Source: Nematostella vectensis (taxonomy: Eukaryota > Cnidaria > Anthozoa > Actiniaria > Edwardsiidae). From it: DNA of 64,000 nucleotides. The stretch covers positions 5,305,181 through 5,369,180 of the forward strand of contig NC_064040.1 in NCBI RefSeq assembly GCF_932526225.1. Direction: 5' to 3'. Shown here in pieces: positions 43,354 to 56,400 of the stretch. Positions within the stretch are counted from its first letter, which is position 1; the number at the start of each line of letters is the position of its first letter. The position numbers and the translations under genes were made by a program. The notes beneath the pieces are model-generated. The model saw only the letters and a program-made list of their open reading frames with translations, was not told the DNA's origin and made no database searches.

Positions 43354-45545
43354 TACTGACGGAATTGGAAGAACAGTTGCAATTTGCTGTTTATTCTTAG
43401 GCTTATTTTGAAAATTTTATATTCTGGTGGAATTGCTGATTCAATTCTTTGTACTACATCCTTTCTTGAGGAATTAAAACTTGTCTTATCTGATGAAATT
43501 TGAAGGTCATTAGCTACATCGTGTGTATAGCAAAATGTCACTTCATCTTTTAGTTTTTCTGTTTTTTTTTTCTTAATAATTTTTTTATTCTATTATATAC
43601 TTCAAAAGAAAAAGGAAACTTGTTTATTGTAAAACAAAGTAACAGTATTATGTTGTGCCTTATTGTACAAACGGAGAAGGAAAGCTAGAAATTTGACCTA
43701 GGCTAGAAGACCTCAATCCCCAAAATGTTTGCCACATATTTTCATCCTCAAATGAATAGTTGTTGGCTTTACCCTATATTAACACATTTTTAAAGGGTTC
43801 AGGGTAGCCTGCAAAAACAGGCCCCCGGAAAAGCCGTTCAATCAGACTTAGTGCTCACAAGTTTGGCCTGAAATCTGCTTTTTATTGCCTCTGTTTTTTT
43901 ACACATCTAGCACCTGTTGAGCAGGCTATGTTCAGGGGCACCTATTCGAAGATGGGGTCCTGCAGTAATTTATGGTCTATAATTGGCTTACATCACATTC
44001 TTAAATGTTCCTTTGGTGCAAAAAATAGGTTACTAGAGACATCTAGATGCCTCCAAATACAGAGAAAAGTAATAACATAATCACCTTTTAACTATTCAAT
44101 TAAATCTATTCAGTGGTTACCCATATAATTTCTCTTCTCTGTTGTATGGATCAAATACAGGGGGCGGCAAACTGCTGACGCCCGAGGTATTTAAATAGCT
44201 TATTACATGATCTATACCTGGTAAAAAACAATTTTAACTAGGGGAAAAGAGACAAAACTCAATAATAGTTGACTGTTTTTTGGAAAAAAACAAACAAACA
44301 AGGTTCAGGTTATTATTGATCTGCAAGAAAACCCAGGAGAGTTAGTGGTTGATTGCACAAATTTGGAAAGCTTATTAGATCAATACCGTACACAATCAAA
44401 ATTAACATTTAGAGCTGGCCTGTTCCATGCACGGCCTCAATTCCCAAAGGTGGAGTTAAATTGCAAAATATTTGTAACTCGGAGTTTCAGTGTAAGCATG
44501 CTGCGGGAATGGAGCTCACTGACAACGAGGAAGAGCGACTTATTTTTATTACGCCAAATATCTATTTTCAAGAACTGTAATCTTGACAACAATGAACATG
44601 TGGAACATGTGAGTAGATGCCTCAGATAGCCACACCACAGCCTTACTTTGCTGGTTGAATAATTTTTCCAAAATTGCACATAGAAATTTGGCTGAACTTA
44701 TTGTTGAATTTCGAGGGTTGCAAATACAAATTTTGCTTTGATGCATTGTAAATATTTAATCGTTCTTGTAATCAAATCTGTGATGTTAAAATGATTTTTT
44801 TGCTCATTCCTACTCAAGGTTTAATATGATGGTCCTTTATTAGTATTCACATTTAATATATAGGGGTTATTTGCCGGGAGGGAGGTCCGTATTACTGAGG
44901 TCTTGAAAATACAGATATAGGAATCTCCGGACCGCTCTATTAGCCAATCAGAATGCAGGATTTGTTACCGTGAATGCTAAAAAAATAACTAGTTATAAAC
45001 CTACTCCTCTTTATTAGTATTCTAGTTATTAACCTTATTCATATTTAATGAGTTCATATTAAACGCCACTTTTCCCTGTCCTTCCCGTTCTTTAAGATTG
45101 TAAATTATTCATAGGTATTTTAGTGAAATAAAGGACTTGCAAGAACAATGGAAAAGGTTTCAATCATGTAATAATGACCCTTTTACCCTCCTCTGGACAT
45201 ATGCTAATGTGTCGGGGGGTAAATACGTGTAAGTATCTACAGTGAACCTTTCTAAATTAAATCAAGGGCAAAAAGCAGTTTGAGTTTCGAGTCAGGCTTT
45301 AACTGTGATATGCTATGATGTTAATTTACTTGTGCCATCTTTATTTTATTTACGTAATAAATACCAGTCTTTTATTTATTAGGCTATCAAAAGGTATTCT
45401 TATTGCATATTCTTATTATTCTCTCAAAGTATGCAAGTGTTTACTTATTACACTGTTAGTAATAAAAAATACAAATATACAAAAAATACAATATATCTGT
45501 CTGTTTGACATGAGAACAGCATCACCACCAAGTATATACCAAATT
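43354..45545. other. Spacer between convergent COX7A and aminotransferase genes
   Basis: Both 3' flanks lie here. A dispersed-repeat-like stretch at 44870-44990 contains GGACCGCTCTATTAGCCAAT. The 94-codon frame at 44345-44629 shows no domain. Confidence 0.4.
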
Positions 45546-46769
45546 TCACTCTTTCATAAGCTTGCTCAAAGCCAAGCTTATTTTTCTAATAGACTCTTTC
45601 AGAATGTCTTCTGAGTAGAATGCAGCACTAAAGCGGGCACAATTGCGAAAATTCCCAACACATGAGCACTTGGGACCAACATGGAAAAAAACACTATACT
45701 CTCTCTTGCTAACATTTAGCAACTCCTGGGTATCAATATTTTCAGGAAACTCTAGCCATACAAAGTATCCTCCACTTGGCCTAAAATACCTCACTTTGGG
45801 CAAGTACTCATCAATTGCATCACACAGAGCTGTCATTCTAGAATGGTAGACTTTTCTAGAATGTTCCAGGTGCTTGGAGACAAGCCCTAGCTCAATTGCT
45901 TTACCAATAATGCAACCTGTATAGTGATTAAAACAACCACCACTGCAAGAATAACCGCTCTCTGAGAGCATGGTCAATAAATGGGTAGGCCCTTCAATCC
46001 AACCCAAGCGTAGACCAGGGCCTAGGATTTTGCTGAAGCTTGCATTGGAGATTACATTGCCTTGGTAGTTGGGGTCAATCTTATTGTCATAACTAAAGAG
46101 CCTACCATTTGGGAGGTTGTCTTCTTTGAAGTAAATTACATTGTAGACATCATCACAAATTGCAAGTGCTTTGTGCTTTCGCAGTACTTGAACCAGCTTT
46201 ACACTTCTTTCTTTTGTGAGATCAGTTCCCCTTGGGTTGTTAAATGTAGGAGTAAGATACACCATAAATCTAAAAGGTTTCTTATCTGTCAAAGGTCTGG
46301 AGCAGATTGATGCATATTTGCTCATGAGCTGGTCTAGCTGCTCAACATCTATACCCCCTTCATCTGTAGTCACAGGAACAACATTCATCCCCTGATCTTT
46401 AACAAGGACATTTATGGCAATGAAGTAGGTTGGGTCTTCCACAAACACTGTATCACCATGCTGCATCAAGGAGCCTGCAAGGAACTTGAGACCTTGTGAT
46501 GCACCAGAATTAAACATCAGGTTCTTAACATCAACTGGTGCCTTGTACTCCTTGCTCAAGAAGCTAGCCAGAGCTTTCAGGGCATCAATGTCTCCTAATC
46601 GCGGCCCATATTGCAAGAAGCTTGTCTCCCCTGTTGCTACCAGATGTTGTGATGCCATCATCATCAACTCACTGCATTGGGCCAGCAGGGTCTTGTCTGG
46701 TGCCCCAATCCCAAGGCTTACGATTCCCCCTTTTTCAGCCCAATCAAACAATGTTTTTGTGTTGGCCAT
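45546..46769 (-). CDS. PLP-dependent class I/II aminotransferase (2-aminoadipate aminotransferase-like)
   Basis: An uninterrupted frame of 407 residues from the ATG at 46769. It should transfer amino groups using pyridoxal phosphate. Signature elements in order: LGIGAPD, YGPRLGD, NSGASQGL (cofactor phosphate-binding turn), NNPRG (177-181), CDDVYN (205-210) and the Schiff-base lysine in SFSK (Lys247) followed by GLRLGW. The length fits the fold-type I family of AADAT/LysN/YER152C-like enzymes; the substrate is not readable. The frame stays open upstream to 46853, but an acceptor-like TTTATTTAG at about 46787 suggests the upstream part is intron and a 5' UTR exon is spliced on. The intronless coding region is unusual next to its intron-rich neighbours. 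Confidence 0.9.
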   Translation of the reverse strand: MANTKTLFDWAEKGGIVSLGIGAPDKTLLAQCSELMMMASQHLVATGETSFLQYGPRLGDIDALKALASFLSKEYKAPVDVKNLMFNSGASQGLKFLAGSLMQHGDTVFVEDPTYFIAINVLVKDQGMNVVPVTTDEGGIDVEQLDQLMSKYASICSRPLTDKKPFRFMVYLTPTFNNPRGTDLTKERSVKLVQVLRKHKALAICDDVYNVIYFKEDNLPNGRLFSYDNKIDPNYQGNVISNASFSKILGPGLRLGWIEGPTHLLTMLSESGYSCSGGCFNHYTGCIIGKAIELGLVSKHLEHSRKVYHSRMTALCDAIDEYLPKVRYFRPSGGYFVWLEFPENIDTQELLNVSKREYSVFFHVGPKCSCVGNFRNCARFSAAFYSEDILKESIRKISLALSKLMKE

Positions 46770-48302
46770 GTTTCCAAGATGATGTAGTCTAAATAAAGTA
46801 GACAAGTGGTCAAAATATAAAAGTAGCTTTCTCAACATTAGGGTTACATACACTGGTATGTCCTATTAAGCCAGCAACATTTCTATCATTGCTGGCGAAA
46901 AAAAAAACACTTGAATACCATACATTATTACACCATGTTGGGAGTTGCTGGCTGATGTTTAGCCAACACTTCCCTTAAATTTCCTTTGTCTCATGGTCAA
47001 CTGGGCATAGCAAAGCTTTCCACGTCCCTCTCAACCCATAATGTATCAAAATATCAGCTTAACTAGTCAACTAGGTAACAAAACATTTACGTATGTTTTG
47101 GGGCTGCTTGTGAACCCACCAGCCCAACATTCTTCCAGAAATGCTGCTGAATGCTGGTGCTGTTTACCCGCCATTTCCTGGTATCTTAGAAGTGCTATTT
47201 GCTGTGCTTCCAAAGGAGCATGGCAGAATGTGTTCCTATTTAACACACGATAGATATTAGGGAAAGGTCATTATTTATCGGGGGAGGGGTGCTAAGCTGA
47301 CTTCTTTTCTGGTTTAAAAATTACGACCCTCCCAAAAAAAGGCGACCAAAAATTTCCACCAGAACAAAAAAGACTTAGAATTATTGTGTGTGTGTGGGGG
47401 GGGAGGAGGGGGGAAGAACTGACTTATTTAAATATGTTTTCATACCACCAATCTGAAAAGTTAGTAGGGGGGACATGACATGAATCGAAATTCGTAAATT
47501 CATTGATGGAAGTTAATAAAACCAAAACTGCAAAAGATGAAAATAGTAGAGGCCACACTTTAGGGGATAATGATTTTCAACGCCAGCCAAACGAAAGTCA
47601 TGAAAGTGCAAGCAAAAGGCACATCTCTTTAATCTATCTATTTTATGGGGGTCTGGGGTTCTCACCCCCCCAAAAATTGAAATTCCATACTTTTAGGAGT
47701 CTCGGAAATTGATCAGAATACCTTTTCAAAAAATAAGGGCCTATCCCTAAGCCCAGTATCAAAAGTTGAAGCCCTACCCCAAATTGAGGCTCAAAGAATA
47801 GCAACCCTCCCCAAAAACATAGCAGCCCTCCCACCCGTTAAATAACGACTCTTTCCGTATTACGAAAATAAACCACCTTGTTACGCAACACCTCATGTGT
47901 GTTTGCTTTGTAAAGGGAGTCATCAGTTACGCTGTTGGGGATGTTGGGCTCGCATTATGAGGTGAATTATGTTTGTCAACAGGGTCTTTGTTTGTTTTAT
48001 CGGTTACAGACTGCCCGAAGATATCTGATAAACAAACACCCGTGACGCGTTTATTTTCGTAATATCAATTGCGCGTTAATAAATAGGAATACATTCTGCC
48101 GTGCTCCAGTCTAAAAAGCCCTGTGGTCTCTTACCGTTCATTTCATACAAAACTGCAATATATGTTTTATATATCTTAGTAATCTGACCAACCGCAAAAA
48201 AATAAATTGCTACAGGAGCGTTCACTAACCTTCTATTTTGCCTTTTTTACTTGGAAGTAAATTTGTAGGTCTACAACTCTATACTCGACTTGAATAACAC
48301 AA
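46770..48302. other. Upstream region of the aminotransferase, repeat-rich
   Basis: It contains G- and C-rich dispersed repeats (47385-47415, 47645-47840, with CCCTCCCAAAA and CCCCCCCAAAAATTG phrases) typical of decayed elements. No further exon is recognised. Confidence 0.4.
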
Positions 48303-48311
48303 CGTTAGACC

Positions 48312-50360
48312 GGGAAGCAATTTTCCACCGGCGTAGAGGAAGGGTGAGTCTGCAGGAAGTCAGCGGTTAATGTATACGTTCGGAACCGATCGGTCGACAC
48401 GTCGTCGGAAATCCTGACTGATAAAGGTAATTTCAAAATGGCTCTGAAATCGCGAGGAATCTACAAGACTAGTTTTACAAAAAAAATTACGCTCTTCATT
48501 TTCTCTGCATTTTAGTGGTAAAATCCATGACAACACTCATTTCCAACGGGGATTGGGGGGGGGGATTAGCCTAGGGGAGCGGCAAGTAACTCCTGGGGGG
48601 AGGGGGGGGGTACTCCCTATATCCATCAGACGGGGATCATCGTCGTATCTTTGAGGGTGTAAATTTGGAGCCTTGGGTATCTTTTAGAGGGGTGAAAATG
48701 AGAATGCCCAGATTTTTTTTTTACCTCGGTATCTTTTAGGGTACTATTATAGCCATCGCTCATCTAAACTTGTAGCTCATGAAAGAGCGTTAAAACGTGT
48801 CAATCGGTGTTTTTAGATCATATAACTAACCAGCGAAAACATCACACAACCCACGGGACGATAATTGATAGCGAGCTTAACAATGATCTGTTTGTTTTGT
48901 CTGAGGTATCTTTTAGGGGGTAAATTCATGCCTAACCACGCCCACCCCGGGACAGGCATGTTCTGTCCAGCCGTGCGCACTTCACGGCAGCTGCTTAGAT
49001 AAAATTTAATAATGAATATACACTAACACTATAAATGGAATACTGCTTCCAAAATAGAATAAAAAATAAAAGGAACTTTAACATCATAGAAGTGCCGATT
49101 TTTGTGCTGCGTTGTAGTTCTGGAATCATCAGAATTGTTATGGTACAACTTATAGATAAGTGTAACTCTGAGGCTCAGCTTAGGGAAAGGGAAGGCCAGT
49201 GGTAGATAGAGGGTCTATCTACCCGCGGGGTCTTAATAGTGATGACTTTTTTTTACTTTTTTAGTAGGAAACCACGTAGAGATGTGTAAATTCTTTTTAT
49301 ACATAGAGCGTGCTATTCTAGAAAATGCACGTTTTTGTCAGTTGTAATGTTTTTGCGTCTCGCGCCACTATTCTGGTGTAAATAAGCTTGTAACGATTCA
49401 CCTTCTTCAGTCTGCCCTGAAGAAGTCTTATTAAAGACGAAAATTTGGCAGAGTCGATTTCCAGTTTTTGGTGTATTGTATTCATTGTTCTGGTACGAGA
49501 TCGCGACAGTTTGGGCTTTTTGATTCGATTCTTAGCTCTAAGTATATATTGAAGGGCACTCTAAGCAATATGCCTCTTTCGTATAATCTCTAGTATAACT
49601 GTAAGTTCTCACATCTGGGCGTGGGTCCAAATCTCGAATGAAATTTTATAAAGAGTATAACAATTTTGTGGAGTTTGAAAGTTTTACAATAAATAGTATT
49701 GGTTTTAATGCTGATTAAAGGAAAAAAATATTCCAACCTTTAAACTGTAAGTATCAAGGGGGCGTGGTTTATTTTTTCGTTAAACTATAGTTTATGTTAA
49801 TATCCATCACTGGGTTAAGTTTTGTGACCGTAACATGAAAAGTATTGGTTTAATTCAGGTTTTTAGGGAAATTAATTCCACCTCTATAAAACTGTTAGTA
49901 TACATTTTGGGGGTGGGTCCATATCCAGAATTGCTCAGTGCGAGATTCTATATCTATGTGCCAAATTTAAAAAAATGTTCCACAAATTTGAACGATGCTG
50001 CACCATTTTCTTCCACTATAAGGAAAGTTGACTGTTGACCATGGAAATTACATATACAGCTAAAAGTAAAAGCCCTTCTTAATTTCCCAAGTGTTAACCC
50101 GTGCTCCAACCAATATAAACGGGTTCTTAAATGCTCGAGTCGTTTACATAATAAATAGCGATGGCAATACCCACATTATAATGTTGCATTTTTATACCGG
50201 ACGTTTTGTAATGCCTAATACACCGGAAATCAATGTATCACACCGCTGAAAGCCGGAGAGTCAGTCGGGATTTCCGACTACGTACCGGTGATCGGTTCCG
50301 TAAAACCGCTGACTTCCCGCAGACTCACCCTTCCTCTACGCCGGTGAAAAATTGCTTCCC
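48312..50360. mobile_element. 2.05-kb DNA transposon, Mutator-like by structure, non-autonomous
   Basis: The two ends are inverted repeats over about 110 bp: left starts GGGAAGCAATTTT and continues ACCGGCGTAGAGGAAGGGTG at about 48329, and the right end is its reverse complement up to 50360. Identical CGTTAGACC flanks both ends (48303-48311 and 50361-50369), a perfect 9-bp target duplication. Long terminal inverted repeats plus a 9-bp duplication are the hallmark of Mutator-like elements. No transposase is encoded. The interior contains nested repeats, including GTATCTTTTAGGGT phrases (48680-48920) and diverged copies of a roughly 150-220 bp block (49610-50000). Confidence 0.85.
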
Positions 50361-50397
50361 CGTTAGACCCAAGTCCCTCTCCCCCCAACTGCCAATC

Positions 50398-50408
50398 GCG
50401 CAGGCGCA
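50398..50408 (+). promoter_or_regulatory. NRF1-like site in the TADA2B promoter
   Basis: GCGCAGGCGCA lies 30 bp before the TADA2B start codon and fits the palindromic NRF1 consensus with one change. Only 77 bp separate the transposon end from the ATG, so the core promoter must overlap this short stretch or the transposon end. Confidence 0.35.
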
Positions 50409-50437
50409 GAAATTCTGGCGGCGGAAAAGAAATAAAC

Positions 50438-53400
50438 ATGGCGGCCAACGGTATTGAATTGACACTTTTTACCGATCGCTTAAATCATGACTTCTCCACA
50501 AGCTAGATGCCTGTTTTTCAAATAATTCAGTAGAGACTTTCGTGGTCTTACATTGTGGAATGTTTTATTTGTTGCAGAGTATCACTGTAATTACTGTCAA
50601 GCGGATTGTACTTTGCTGCGACTGAAGTGCGCCGAATGCACCGATTTTGATCTTTGTTTACAGGTGACTACACTTGACCGCAAAAAGAGACCGTATTTAC
50701 CAAGGGCTAACCTCATCTCTCGTCTAACCCTTGCGTGTATTGTTTGTGATCAGTGTTTTTGCTGTGGTGCCGAGATGGGCGAACACAAGCGAGGGCACAA
50801 ATACCAATTAATCGTAAGTCACGTGACCCCTTTTTTCTTCATTTCAATTTCTCGAAAATACACATTTTGATCCTTAAAATATTGGGTTCTTTGTTACATG
50901 ACAATAGAGAAGAATTCCCAATACCCTCAGTAGTTCACACATTTAGATCGCATGCTTCGTTTTATTTTGTATGAGGGACATTTTTGTTAGGGGGTAATAC
51001 ATATTTTCTTTTGCATACATAATTTTCCAAAATAAAGTAAAGAATAATTTTCAGATGTCCTGATGATATTTTTTGCATTTACCCATATGTATATGTTGAT
51101 ATATGTGATGTTGTATATTTTTATGTTTGACATTTTCTTCTTTTTCCTTTTTTGATTGGGGGGATTCTATCATTGGAGGGGAAGGTGTGTAATATATTTA
51201 TTAATTGGTTTTATTAATTTGATGTTTTATTAGAGGGAGGAGCTAACCCCTATGCACTTACATATGTACATCATATCAATGATTTATAAGTGTCACTTTG
51301 ATTAGTAGTTTTTATCTGTTTACATTTTTTTATAAGAACATCAAATTTTTAGTTGGGGATGGAGCGTTTTTATTTTTAGAGCATTTTAAGGGTTAATATG
51401 TTCTTACCGATGTTTTTAATTTTTGGTGTATATAAAAATATAATACCCAATTTATTATTAGGAAGATGATTACACTAATGATCACTAGCAATAATAAGGT
51501 TATTATTATTAGCACAATTTGATTCTGCGTTTTAGAACGTTCTTATAAAAAATAGTGTATTAAAGATAGTTTGCAGCAACAAGAAGAAAAAACTTTAACA
51601 TGGAAAAAAAACCTTTTAGATAGGAACTGCCAATAAGGATTGTGTTATGAATAGGCCACTTAACATCTCCGGGAATATTACCCTGATTAGAACAAATAAC
51701 AAAAGATTGAGAAGATCAAGCCTTAGAAGTGTTGTGATAAAAAGCTTGACTACATTCTGTTTGCACAGACTCACGTGAAAGTAAAAAAGAAAATCGGAAC
51801 CCCTTTTCAGAGAGGCATTTTATAAGATAAATAGTTTAAAATAAATAAATAACCTATCAAGAACAGATGGGTAAAAAAAACCTTATCCTATCCAGCAGTA
51901 CCCCATCTTTTTTTGTGCACCCAGGGGGGGTAGCCAGGGGGTGGCCCAGGGGGCCTTCTAGTAGTAAAAAAATTCAGGAGAAAATGCGTTGAAAGGTCCT
52001 TTTGGGCCTCCTCCTGGCTATGCCACTTACACCAGAGTTAAAACATTGGGCCTGTGCTCAATGCTTCATTTTATTCCTTTAGGATTTTTCATTGCTCTCG
52101 GAAATTCCTTTACCTTTTTTACTATCAATTTAAAAAAATCATAGTAAAAAAAATTATCTGTATTCAATAAATACAAATCTAGATATCTGAAAAGATACTT
52201 TACAGACTTCAGCCCACGTATGGGGCAATATCCAAGTACCCATGCACATCATAACAATAATTTATAAGTCACTTTATTTATTTTGTTCAATTTATATCTG
52301 TTTATTTGTATGGTAGGATTGTGGAACCTTTCCACTGTTCATGGAAGACTGGACAGCAGAGGAAGAAACACTTCTGTTAGATGCTATTGAACAGCATGGG
52401 TTTGGAAATTGGTAAATATGATTTTAGTATGCTTAATCTGAACACGTCAAATTGCTAAGAAAACAGGAGAATTGATGAAATTGATGCTTTTAATGAATTG
52501 ATGCTTTTAATGATATTTATGCCAGAGTCTTCTACAGGGTCATCTATCATAAAACCTGGTTTTCACTTCATTGCTTGCTAAAATAGTTTGAATAAGTGCT
52601 TTTTTGGCAAGTGTTTTTCTGGCACCTTGCTTCAACATTAGATCCCCCATTAGCCCCCCCCCCCTCCATTATCAACAAAACAATATCAGCTAAAGAGGGA
52701 CCGCATACAGGGTACGATATGACTAAACAACCCTAAACAAGCCTTAACCTACTACTATCATGCTTTCAACACAATGATTGTCATGAATGTTATAAAAACA
52801 ATTGTAATGAGTAACTTGCCTATTGCTACAGGGAGGATGTTGCAGATCATATCGGTACAAAGACTGCTCATGGTTAGTGCCCAATATTGGCAAAAGAATC
52901 TTTTTTTGATGTACTTAAGTGCCTCTTTATGAACCTTATATTTTACGTGACTTAGGGCTCCTTTTTATAAGAGGCGCTTATTTTTAAAGCTTTTGCTGGG
53001 GCTACTCTTAGGGATATTTAATAAAGGTTTCTATCTATCACAAAAATAACCTACTACTGTAACCTGTGAAAGGATACAGTAGATGGATTAAGATGATAAG
53101 ATATCTTTCATGTTAAACAGAGACTGCAGATCACTACAACTCCTGTTATGTGGAAGGTTCTGTTGGAAAAGGTGCCTCTTTATGAACCTTATATTTTACG
53201 TGACTTAGGGCTCCTTTTTATAAGAGGCGCTTATTTTTAAAGCTTTTTCTGGGGCTACTCTTAGGGATATTTAATAAAGGTTTCTATCTATCACAAAAAT
53301 AACCTACTACTGTAACCTGTGAAAGGATACAGTAGATGGATTAAGATGATAAGATATCTTTCATGTTAAACAGAGACTGCAGATCACTACAACTCCTGTT

Positions 53401-56400
53401 ATGTGGAAGGTTCTGTTGGAAAAGGTAAGACTTTATCTTTTTTAGAGCACTGTATAATCAGGGCAATAGCAGGGGGTGGGGCACTTGGGGAATTTGCCCC
53501 CCAATAATAAGGAAATGATCAGTAGGGAGTGGTTGTGGCCCAAATAGTTTCTTAATGTTTTTGTATCATGCCGTCCCCCCAATATTTCCAGGCCTGAACA
53601 GCTCTGATAGTAATTTCCCATATAACACATGCTCTTTTGTTGAATGTGATAATAATTTCCTTTTAGTGACAATTGAACCGTTCAAGAACAAGATTGTTGA
53701 CCACACTATATCAGAAGGAGGTAAGTGACTGTCTTGTAGAATGAATTTTATTTTTAGACTAAGAATGTTAGGCTTGGGTAAACATTCTTCATGTTTCTTA
53801 AACATTAAGGGAATGGACAATTAGAAGGATTAGGGGGTGGTTGCGGAAGTACAAAAAAAATGCGCAAGCCTTTAACTAAAAAAAAATTCTGCACGACCAA
53901 TGACCAGGAAAAAAAAACTTGCAAGCCAGTTTAACCGAACCTAATGAATTATGTTTTTTCTTACATTTAAAAAAAACAAATTTAATCTTAATGTACTGCA
54001 ATTTCCGGGTTTTACTGGGCATGGTTTTACTAGACGGTCCCCTGCAAAACAGTTGTCATTGGGTTTCAAAACTAATTGTCACAGTCTGTTAAGCGCAGGG
54101 GGGGTAGTTTCTGCTCGCCATATGAACATGATGATATTGCAGTACAAAAACAACAGCAGCAGCATGGTACACATGTAACTTTATAAAGCAGGAATATATG
54201 TAGCTACAGTAGGTGCTTTAATTTCTAAGAATACATTCTTTTTTATTCCTACATTTATTGATCACCGATGTAACCAAGGTTACAACAGCCAACAATGCTA
54301 TATGTGTCTCTTACAAGAGCCGCCCAACTCACGTTCCTGAAAATCTTTTTATCAAAAAATATATACATGCGTTTGGTTTTGATGAATTGAGAGGTCATGT
54401 TATCTTGCATCCATTTTCGCCTTATTAGAATTTACCACTTAAAATTCCTTGATAAAAATTCTGTAGAGCAACAGCATACGAAAAAAAAAATGCACTGCCA
54501 CAGTGCTGAAAAATATTATTCTGCAAGAAAAAAAAGCTGCAATCACCACCTAAAATATCTAATGGTCCGTCCCTAAATAGAACTCTTGTACGAGCATGTT
54601 TGAGAAGGAACAGCAGCAGATCTAGGGCTGGGCCAAGTGGGCCCTGCTCCCTCCTACTTTCAGACATTTGGCATAAAAATAACAAACAAAAAATTAGGAC
54701 ATCTACAGAAGAACAATTTAATCGTCCCCCCCCCCCATTTTTTTTAAACCCTCGATTCCCCCCCCCCCCCCCCTTACTGGAATTTCTGGATCCGCCCCTG
54801 AGGATGCTAAATGAACATTTTCATAAAACATGAATGCACACAGTTTTTCCATTATAAATACAAAAGAGATAAGTGGCCATGGAGATTTCTAGCTATGTTT
54901 GGATAAAAGTACTGTATGAAGAACACACAATATTGTGTTAGAGAAGTAGCTAAAAACATGTTCAAAATTACAGGTTTGGTAAAAATGTTTTGAATTCACG
55001 TACTAAACATCTAGTATGTGTCTTGGTGTCCTGTTTTGTTGATGGCAGCAGTGTAGCCAGGATTTTTAACAGGAGGGGGCCCCAAAGGGACTTTCAAGGA
55101 ATTTTCTCCTGCTGTATTATAGATAATGTTTCATACATTTATTTTTGGCTACTAAAGGGGGGGGGGGGCAAGCCTTCTAGGCCAAACCCTGGCTACGCCC
55201 CTAGATGGCATACAAATATTTGTGTCAAACACAATGTTTGAAAAACATGCTTGAATGTTCAGCCAGGCCTTTTTTTCATCTATACTATGGCCACATGATC
55301 AACAAACTCTGATTTGACAAACCAAATGAGAGTTGATCTGTCTTTGTGACTAAAAATTTATTGTTTCTACCAAATACAGTCTGTTATTAGTTTGACCACT
55401 GTCAATATTGCAATCATTGTTTTATTTTGTTACACTAGGGATTCTCTTTAAGACTTTTAAATTCCTTTTTTTACCAGAGTGCATAGGGTTTTTCATAGGC
55501 TACAAGCCGTTCACACGAAAAGGCATCTTGAGGCAGTAGAGAACAACTAGACCTATTCTATAAGATTTTGAGGGATATGATAATCAGCACCTCCACATAG
55601 ACAAACTTGGGTTGACTTAAAATCTAGGAAAATTTAGCACCTTTCTGATTCTGCATGCAGCTGTATCCCATTTGATTTCTAGCAGACATGTATATCTTCC
55701 TCATATCAGATTTGATGTCCTTGCCCTGTCCTGTAGGTTTATATGTACCGTGATGTATATCTTCCTCACGCATTCTTTGGTCTTGTCATATCGGATTTGA
55801 TGTCCTTGCCTTGTCCTGTAAATTTATATGTACCATGATGTATATCTTCCTCACGCATTCTTTGGTCTTGTCATATTGGATTTGATGTCCTTGCCTTGTC
55901 CTGTAGGTTTATATGTACCATGATGTATATTATCTTCCTCACGCATTCTTTGGTCTTGTCATATCGGATTTGATGCCCTTGCCTTGTCCTGTAGGTTATT
56001 ATGTACCGTGATAATTATCTTTCTCACGCATTCTTTGGTCTTGTCACATCAGATTTCATGCCCTTGCCTTGTCCTATAGGTTTATATGTACCGTGATGTA
56101 TATCTTCCTCACGCATTCTTTGGTCTTGTCATATCGGATTTGATGTCCTTGCCTTGTCCTGTAGGTTTATATGTACCATGATGTATATTATCTTCCTCAC
56201 GCATTCTTTGGTCTTGTCATATCGGATTTGATGCCCTTGCCTGCTCCTGTAGGTTATTATGTACCGTGATGTATATCTTCCTCACGTATTCTTTGGTCTT
56301 GTCACATCGGATTCGATGCCCTTGCCTTGTCCTGTAGGTTTATATGTACCATGACGTATATCTTCCTTGCGTATTCTTTGGTCTTGTCACATCGGATTTG

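Noticed and set aside
44345-44629. 94-codon plus-strand frame
   Set aside because: No domain, no splice context and overlapping minus frames of similar length.
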